From positions 1-9,637 of the forward strand of contig JAFPBC010000260.1 of NCBI GenBank assembly GCA_017390595.1: a stretch of 9,637 nt of DNA, read 5' to 3'. Made by a program: the position numbers and the translations under genes. Below, piece by piece: positions 6,465-9,637 of the stretch. This stretch comes from Selenomonadales bacterium (GTDB lineage: Bacteria; Bacillota; Negativicutes; RGIG982). How positions within the stretch are numbered: the first letter of the stretch is position 1; each line of letters begins with the position of its first letter. The notes below the pieces were generated by a model, which was given only the letters and a program-made list of their open reading frames with translations, searched no databases and had not been told where the DNA came from.

Positions 6465-6493
6465 GAAGGAAATAAAAAGGCGGTGCAGAAGAT
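6465..6493 (+). promoter_or_regulatory. Sigma-H-like promoter of the spoIIA operon
   Basis: Bases 6465-6473 (GAAGGAAAT) fit the sigma-H -35 RnAGGAwWW completely. After 11 nt, 6485-6493 (GCAGAAGAT) fits the -10 RnnGAATWW with one mismatch (G for T). The predicted start near 6500 lies just upstream of the spoIIAA ribosome site. B. subtilis spoIIA is transcribed by sigma-H with Spo0A activation, so the location is as expected. No exact Spo0A box lies upstream; only 5-of-7 matches at 6389-6395 and 6403-6409, which I do not count as sites. Confidence 0.5.
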
Positions 6494-6516
6494 AGAACAA
6501 ACAAAGGAGGAATAAT

Positions 6517-6852
6517 ATGGAAAATAAAATCATAATGAAAAAAGGTGTGCTTGTAGCTATGTTGGAAGGGGAGCTTGATCTGAATTCGGCAGATGGGTAT
6601 CGAGAAGCGATAGATGACGCGATCATGCGAACGGATGCGATGTATCTTGTCTTTGATCTGAGCGAAGTCACATTTATCGATAGTTCAGGGCTTGGTATGA
6701 TGCTCGGACGTTATAAGAAGATCGAGCAGAAAGGCGGTCGCAGTGCGATGTGTGGGATAGGTATGGGGCTCAGCAGAATGATAGAGGTGTCGGGTCTGCG
6801 GAAGTTGATGCCTGTTTATGAGACGAGAGAAGACGCGATCGAGGGGGTGTGA
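6517..6852 (+). CDS. spoIIAA: Anti-sigma-F factor antagonist SpoIIAA
   Basis: Single STAS-domain protein of 111 aa, normal family length. Unphosphorylated SpoIIAA binds SpoIIAB and frees sigma-F in the forespore; SpoIIAB inactivates it by phosphorylating a serine. The STAS core is visible as EGELDLNSADGYREAI and FDLSEVTFIDSSGLGMMLGRY. S57 in DSSG corresponds to the phosphorylated Ser58 of B. subtilis, so the switch residue is intact. The ATG has a near-ideal ribosome site (AAAGGAGG, 6503-6510). The gene is first in a tight three-gene operon; its TGA overlaps the first possible GTG of spoIIAB. Confidence 0.97.
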   Translation: MENKIIMKKGVLVAMLEGELDLNSADGYREAIDDAIMRTDAMYLVFDLSEVTFIDSSGLGMMLGRYKKIEQKGGRSAMCGIGMGLSRMIEVSGLRKLMPVYETREDAIEGV

Positions 6853-6860
6853 CAGCGGTG

Positions 6861-7292
6861 ATGAAGCATAAGAATCAGATACAGATGATATTTGATGTGT
6901 GGGAGGAGAATGTGGGAATCGCGAGAGTCACGGCGGCTTCGTTTGCAAGTCAGCTTGATTTTACGCTTGCGGAATTGGAGGAGATCAAGGTCGCTGTATC
7001 GGAAGCGGTGTCGAATGCGGTGATCCATGCATATCCCAAATGTGAAGGGAAAGTTGAATTATCTATGATGATAGAGGATTCATCTGTCATCTATGAGGTG
7101 CGAGATCATGGTATCGGTATTGCGGATATTAAGAAGGCACGTGAAGCAGATTTTTCTTCACAAGACGAGCGAATGGGGATGGGGTTTGTTTTTATGGAGT
7201 CTTTTATGGATCGTGTTACGGTAGAGTCGGTGGTCGATCAAGGTACGGTCGTGCGTATGGTGAAATCTTGCTCCCCGATAACTCTGCAATAG
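6861..7292 (+). CDS. spoIIAB: Anti-sigma-F factor / serine kinase SpoIIAB
   Basis: GHKL-fold protein that either holds sigma-F inactive (with ATP) or phosphorylates SpoIIAA. From the ATG at 6861 it has 143 aa (B. subtilis 146) and its N-terminus MKHKNQ lines up with MKNEM. Nucleotide-binding motifs: N box SEAVSNAVIHAY (E48, N52), G1 box DHGIGI (82-87) and G2 box MGMGF (105-109). R22 in IARVT matches the Bacillus arginine that contacts its partners. Start choice is uncertain: in-frame GTG codons at 6849 (overlapping the spoIIAA stop) and 6858 also exist, and the GAGGGGG at 6841-6847 would be better spaced for 6858 than for 6861. Translational coupling to spoIIAA is likely under any choice. The stop TAG at 7290-7292 directly abuts the first possible sigF start. 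Confidence 0.95.
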   Translation: MKHKNQIQMIFDVWEENVGIARVTAASFASQLDFTLAELEEIKVAVSEAVSNAVIHAYPKCEGKVELSMMIEDSSVIYEVRDHGIGIADIKKAREADFSSQDERMGMGFVFMESFMDRVTVESVVDQGTVVRMVKSCSPITLQ

Positions 7293-7304
7293 GTGGCAGT
7301 TGTT

Positions 7305-8036
7305 ATGTGTGAAGAAAATATCATATCACGGATACTGTTGGCACAAGGCGGTGATATGGAAGTACAAGCAGGTATCGTTGCCGATAATTTGAATTTGGTG
7401 AGAAGTGTCGTACAGCGATTCGGATTGCGCGGAGAGGAATGGGACGATCTGTTTCAGACGGGATGTATCGGTCTTATCAAGGCGATACAACGGTTCGACC
7501 ACACGCGTGCTGTGCGATTTTCAACGTATGCGGTACCGATGATCATAGGAGAATTGAAACAATATTTTCGTGATAATCAAAAGATACACGTCAGTCGTTC
7601 TTTGAAGGATTTGGCACAGCGTGTGCGGATGACGGAACGCTCTTTGGAGGACAAGCTAAAGAGAGCGCCGACGGTGCAGGAGATCGCACAGGAACTCTGT
7701 GTGGCACCTGCCGATATTACAGAGGCAATGGAGTCGCAACGCGGTGTTTCGTCGCTCGATGAACCACAAAGGAATTCTGATGATGCAGGGACACTATTAG
7801 AGATGATATCGGCTGATACGGTGCGTCCCGACGATATCGAACGTCTTTTTTTATCGGAGCAGTTGGCAATGATGTCATGTCGTGATCGGGAGATACTTAC
7901 GATGCGATTTTGGAGAGATAGGACGCAACAGGAAGTGGCAAAAAAACTGGGGATATCGCAGGTACAAGTATCGCGATTAGAGAAAAAAGCGATCCTTTTT
8001 TTACGAAAAAAGGTATTGGAGATGAAGAATAATTAG
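7305..8036 (+). CDS. sigF: RNA polymerase sporulation sigma factor sigma-F
   Basis: First forespore-specific sigma factor, held inactive by SpoIIAB and released by SpoIIAA. From the ATG at 7305 it has 243 aa. Domains in order: region 2 at about residues 27-92, with the -10-recognition and core-binding stretch DDLFQTGCIGLIKAIQRFD and RFSTYAVPMIIGELKQYFRD; region 3 at about 95-145, including HVSRSLKDLAQR and PTVQEIAQEL; region 4 at about 183-238, with the helix-turn-helix RTQQEVAKKLGISQVQVSRL that reads the -35. These are diagnostic of the sigma-F/G group, and its place after spoIIAB fixes it as SigF. The ATG is chosen because AGGTGG (7292-7297) is correctly spaced; a GTG at 7293, immediately after the spoIIAB stop, would add four residues. 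The operon is closed by the terminator at 8043-8071. Confidence 0.96.
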   Translation: MCEENIISRILLAQGGDMEVQAGIVADNLNLVRSVVQRFGLRGEEWDDLFQTGCIGLIKAIQRFDHTRAVRFSTYAVPMIIGELKQYFRDNQKIHVSRSLKDLAQRVRMTERSLEDKLKRAPTVQEIAQELCVAPADITEAMESQRGVSSLDEPQRNSDDAGTLLEMISADTVRPDDIERLFLSEQLAMMSCRDREILTMRFWRDRTQQEVAKKLGISQVQVSRLEKKAILFLRKKVLEMKNN

Positions 8037-8042
8037 ATGGAA

Positions 8043-8071
8043 GGGCAGGCCGAATGTCTGCCTGTTTTTTT
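8043..8071 (+). terminator. Rho-independent terminator after sigF
   Basis: The arms 8043-8050 (GGGCAGGC) and 8056-8063 (GTCTGCCT) pair over 8 bp with two G-T pairs and a 5-nt loop, followed by a run of seven T (8065-8071). It lies 7 bp past the sigF stop, ends the spoIIA operon and separates it from the spoVA genes, which therefore need their own promoter. Confidence 0.85.
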
Positions 8072-8082
8072 ATGCAAAATAG

Positions 8083-8112
8083 GGATAAAAGAAATGTTTT
8101 GAGGAGACGATA
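8083..8112 (+). promoter_or_regulatory. Candidate sigma-F/sigma-G promoter for the spoVA genes
   Basis: Bases 8083-8087 (GGATA) resemble the forespore -35 GYATA with one mismatch. After exactly 15 nt, 8103-8112 (GGAGACGATA) resembles the sigma-F -10 GGnnAnAHTR with one mismatch. It lies just downstream of the sigF terminator and 18 bp before the small open frame at 8130. spoVA genes are forespore-expressed (sigma-G in B. subtilis), so a promoter of this class is expected here. The assignment is by eye and tentative. Confidence 0.35.
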
Positions 8113-8129
8113 ACGAAGAGGTGTTATGT

Positions 8130-8243
8130 ATGATATATCGGATATTGTTTGTGTGTATCGTGGTGATCGTAGTAGGATGCTTTGTTTATTGGGGATATTT
8201 TCCCGAAACGGAGGGGCCTGTCTTGCGTGCGACGGCAGTATGA
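8130..8243 (+). CDS. Small membrane or lipoprotein, 37 aa, unknown
   Basis: A short frame from the ATG at 8130 to TGA at 8241-8243, with ribosome site GAGGTG (8117-8122). The N-terminus MIYRILFVCIVVIVVGCF is one hydrophobic span. It contains a lipobox-like VVGC ending at Cys17, so processing could leave a lipid-modified peptide of about 21 residues (CFVYWGYFP... to ...RATAV). Otherwise it is a simple single-span membrane peptide. I do not recognise a family. It is the first frame after the sigF terminator and candidate forespore promoter, and its stop lies 14 bp before the spoVAC start, so it would be co-expressed with spoVAC-spoVAD. It is not spoVAA or spoVAB, which are far larger. Support is the ribosome site, the organised hydrophobic profile and the tight spacing; there is no homology evidence. 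Confidence 0.5.
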   Translation: MIYRILFVCIVVIVVGCFVYWGYFPETEGPVLRATAV

Positions 8244-8257
8244 ACGGAGGGGATGTC

Positions 8258-8722
8258 GTGGGAGATTCGAATGAAAAGATGCCTGATGGGTATCAGAAGT
8301 TGATCAATGATGTCAGCCCGAAGCCGACTGTTGTGAAGAATGTCGTGTGGGCATTTATGGTGGGTGGATTTATCTGCTTGTTGGGGCAGTTGCTTCAGAA
8401 TTATTTTTCGGATTCGTTTGGTTTGGAGAAAAAAGAAGCCGCGCAAGCGGTGGTCATTGCTGTTATTTTCATGGGAGCTTTTTTGACGGGGCTTGGTGTG
8501 TATGACGAGATCGGTAAGCGGGCGGGCGCAGGGTCTATCGTGCCCATAAGCGGATTTGCTAACTCGATCGTCGCGCCTGCGATGGAGTTTCGCAGAGAGG
8601 GACTTGTCTTCGGGGTCGGTGCGAAAATGTTTGTGATCGCGGGACCTGTTATCGTCTATGGTGTTACGACTGCGGTAGTGATCGGGATTGTTTATTGGTT
8701 GATAGGCGGACAAGGAGGTTGA
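8258..8722 (+). CDS. spoVAC: Stage V sporulation protein AC
   Basis: Integral membrane component of the SpoVA channel that moves Ca2+-dipicolinate into the developing spore and releases it at germination; SpoVAC is reported to act as a mechanosensitive channel. Starting at the GTG at 8258 gives 154 aa, close to B. subtilis (about 150). Family landmarks are VKNVVWAFMVGGFICLLGQ (27-45), FLTGLGVYDEIGKRAGAGS (75-93), VPISGFANSIVAPAMEF (95-111) and the last membrane region, MFVIAGPVIVYGVTTAVVIG (124-143). Membrane spans lie near 29-50, 62-82 and 125-149. The GTG is preferred because GGAGGGG (8246-8252) is correctly placed. The frame is open upstream to an ATG at 8126, but that extension is the small gene's sequence read in another frame and lacks family similarity. 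An ATG at 8240 is also in frame but lacks a spaced ribosome site. Confidence 0.93.
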   Translation: MGDSNEKMPDGYQKLINDVSPKPTVVKNVVWAFMVGGFICLLGQLLQNYFSDSFGLEKKEAAQAVVIAVIFMGAFLTGLGVYDEIGKRAGAGSIVPISGFANSIVAPAMEFRREGLVFGVGAKMFVIAGPVIVYGVTTAVVIGIVYWLIGGQGG

Positions 8723-8725
8723 GTG

Positions 8726-9637
8726 ATGAAAAGGCGGATCGGAGAGCAGACACTTATTTTTACGAATGAGCCTGTTATTTTGCATACGGCAACAGTTGCG
8801 GGGAGTAAAGAAGGCGCAGGAAAACTGGGCGGTTATTTCGATATTGTTTTGACGGATAATATTGACGGATGTGTATCGTGGGAACAATGTGAGTCGAAGA
8901 TGATGGAGAGAGCTGTTCGGGCGGCTGTCATGAAAAGTGGGAAGAATATCGAAGATATCGACTGTGTTTTGGCGGGGGATCTATTGAATCAGTTGATGAG
9001 TACACACTTTGCGATGCGTACGGTAGGCAGACCTTTTCTCGGTTTATACGGTGCTTGTTCGACGATGGCTGAGAGTATGCTTGTCGGTTCTATGATGGTA
9101 GACGGTGGATACTGTGATACGGTGGCGTGTTGTGCGTCAAGTCATCATGAGGCGGCAGAACGACAGTATCGTTTTCCGACAGAGCTTGGTGTACAGCGAC
9201 CTCCTATTGCACAATGGACGGTAACGGGGGCGGGTAGTGCTGTTATCGGCAAGGCTGTATATGGACCGCGCGTGACGACAGGTACTATCGGTAAGGTGGT
9301 CGATTATGGTGTCAAGGATACGAATGCGCTCGGTGCGGCGATGGCACCTGCTGCAGTAGATACGCTTCGTCAACATTTTGCCGATACAGGAAGAACGCCT
9401 GATTATTATGACAAGATATATACAGGAGACTTGGGTGCGATCGGTCGTGAGATCGTGTTTCGTATGATGCGAGAAGACGGGATAGAACTCAGCGGTGTCT
9501 ATGATGATTGCGGCTGTATGATCTACTTGGAGAATCAAGATGCGCATGCGGGTGCAAGTGGATGTGCCAGCTCGGCTCTTGTTTTTTGCGGATATTTGTT
9601 CAAGCAGATGCTGGAACAAAAACTCAAAAAAATACTC
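8726..9637 (+). CDS. spoVAD: Stage V sporulation protein AD (partial, 3' end outside window)
   Basis: Thiolase-fold SpoVA protein that binds dipicolinic acid and is needed for its uptake into spores. The ATG at 8726 follows AAGGAGG (8712-8718), 3 bp after the spoVAC stop. 304 codons are present, and the frame is open at the window end. Full-length SpoVAD is about 340 aa, so only the C-terminal 30-40 residues, after KKIL, are missing. Landmarks matching B. subtilis are GKLGGYFD (32-39), VLAGDLLNQ (81-89), LYGACSTMAES (with C111 at the thiolase nucleophile position), ASSHHEAAERQYRFPTELG, TVTGAGSAV, AMAPAAVDT, TGDLGAIG and GVYDDCGCMIY. No frameshift or internal stop is seen. Gene order spoVAC-spoVAD suggests spoVAE follows. 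Confidence 0.96.
   Translation, partial: MKRRIGEQTLIFTNEPVILHTATVAGSKEGAGKLGGYFDIVLTDNIDGCVSWEQCESKMMERAVRAAVMKSGKNIEDIDCVLAGDLLNQLMSTHFAMRTVGRPFLGLYGACSTMAESMLVGSMMVDGGYCDTVACCASSHHEAAERQYRFPTELGVQRPPIAQWTVTGAGSAVIGKAVYGPRVTTGTIGKVVDYGVKDTNALGAAMAPAAVDTLRQHFADTGRTPDYYDKIYTGDLGAIGREIVFRMMREDGIELSGVYDDCGCMIYLENQDAHAGASGCASSALVFCGYLFKQMLEQKLKKIL

Noticed and set aside
6456..6515. 19-codon frame (MEKEGNKKAVQ...) upstream of spoIIAA
   Set aside because: It has no ribosome site and it covers the predicted spoIIA promoter, so it is probably non-coding.
8126..8257. N-terminal extension of spoVAC back to an ATG at 8126
   Set aside because: The extra 44 residues do not resemble SpoVAC, and the GTG at 8258 has the correctly spaced ribosome site and gives the family length. 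The stretch is better explained by the small gene in a different frame.
8186..8887. Minus-strand open frame of 233 codons opposite spoVAC/spoVAD
   Set aside because: It overlaps three + strand frames, has no family resemblance, and its composition is what the complementary codons would give.

Overview
This window comes from an endospore-forming member of the Bacillota. It carries an early-sporulation gene block with interspersed nucleoside-salvage genes, and every intact gene is on the + strand. The order is spo0A, nudF-type Nudix hydrolase, spoIIM, deoB, pyrimidine-nucleoside phosphorylase, dacF, spoIIAA, spoIIAB, sigF, spoVAC, spoVAD. It resembles the nudF-spoIIM-...-drm-...-dacF-spoIIA-spoVA block of Bacillus subtilis, but spo0A sits directly in front of nudF, and fur, xerD, a purine nucleoside phosphorylase, spoVAA and spoVAB are absent. 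The base composition and simplified order would fit a Negativicutes (Selenomonas/Sporomusa-like) genome. That placement is an inference from layout, not a measured phylogeny.

Region by region. Bases 1-278 hold an internal piece of a glutaminyl-tRNA synthetase gene. Its homology stops abruptly near base 239, and the frame then runs into the spo0A promoter region. Bases 261-289 match a sigma-H promoter, with a Spo0A-box heptamer over the -10. spo0A and the Nudix gene follow as a short operon ended by a perfect 20-bp hairpin terminator (1692-1739). spoIIM (1802-2440) is followed by an unlisted 49-codon membrane peptide (2455-2604). The salvage pair deoB and pdp overlap by 4 bp, and dacF closes this part with a terminator that overlaps its own stop codon. 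spoIIAA-spoIIAB-sigF then form a tight operon with its own sigma-H-like promoter and its own terminator. After a possible sigma-F/sigma-G promoter come a second unlisted small membrane or lipoprotein gene (8130-8243), spoVAC, and a spoVAD cut off by the window end.

Together the genes cover sporulation entry (Spo0A), the forespore switch (SpoIIAA/SpoIIAB/SigF), engulfment (SpoIIM), spore peptidoglycan trimming (DacF) and dipicolinate uptake (SpoVAC/SpoVAD). The most striking feature is in Spo0A. The DNA-binding domain looks fully conserved, but the receiver-domain aspartate that normally takes the phosphoryl group is glutamate (E58), and a neighbouring pocket aspartate is asparagine (N13). If real, the master regulator of this organism may not be controlled by a conventional phosphorelay. 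No CRISPR array, rRNA, tRNA, insertion sequence or riboswitch was recognised, and no stretch over 300 bases lacks a gene.
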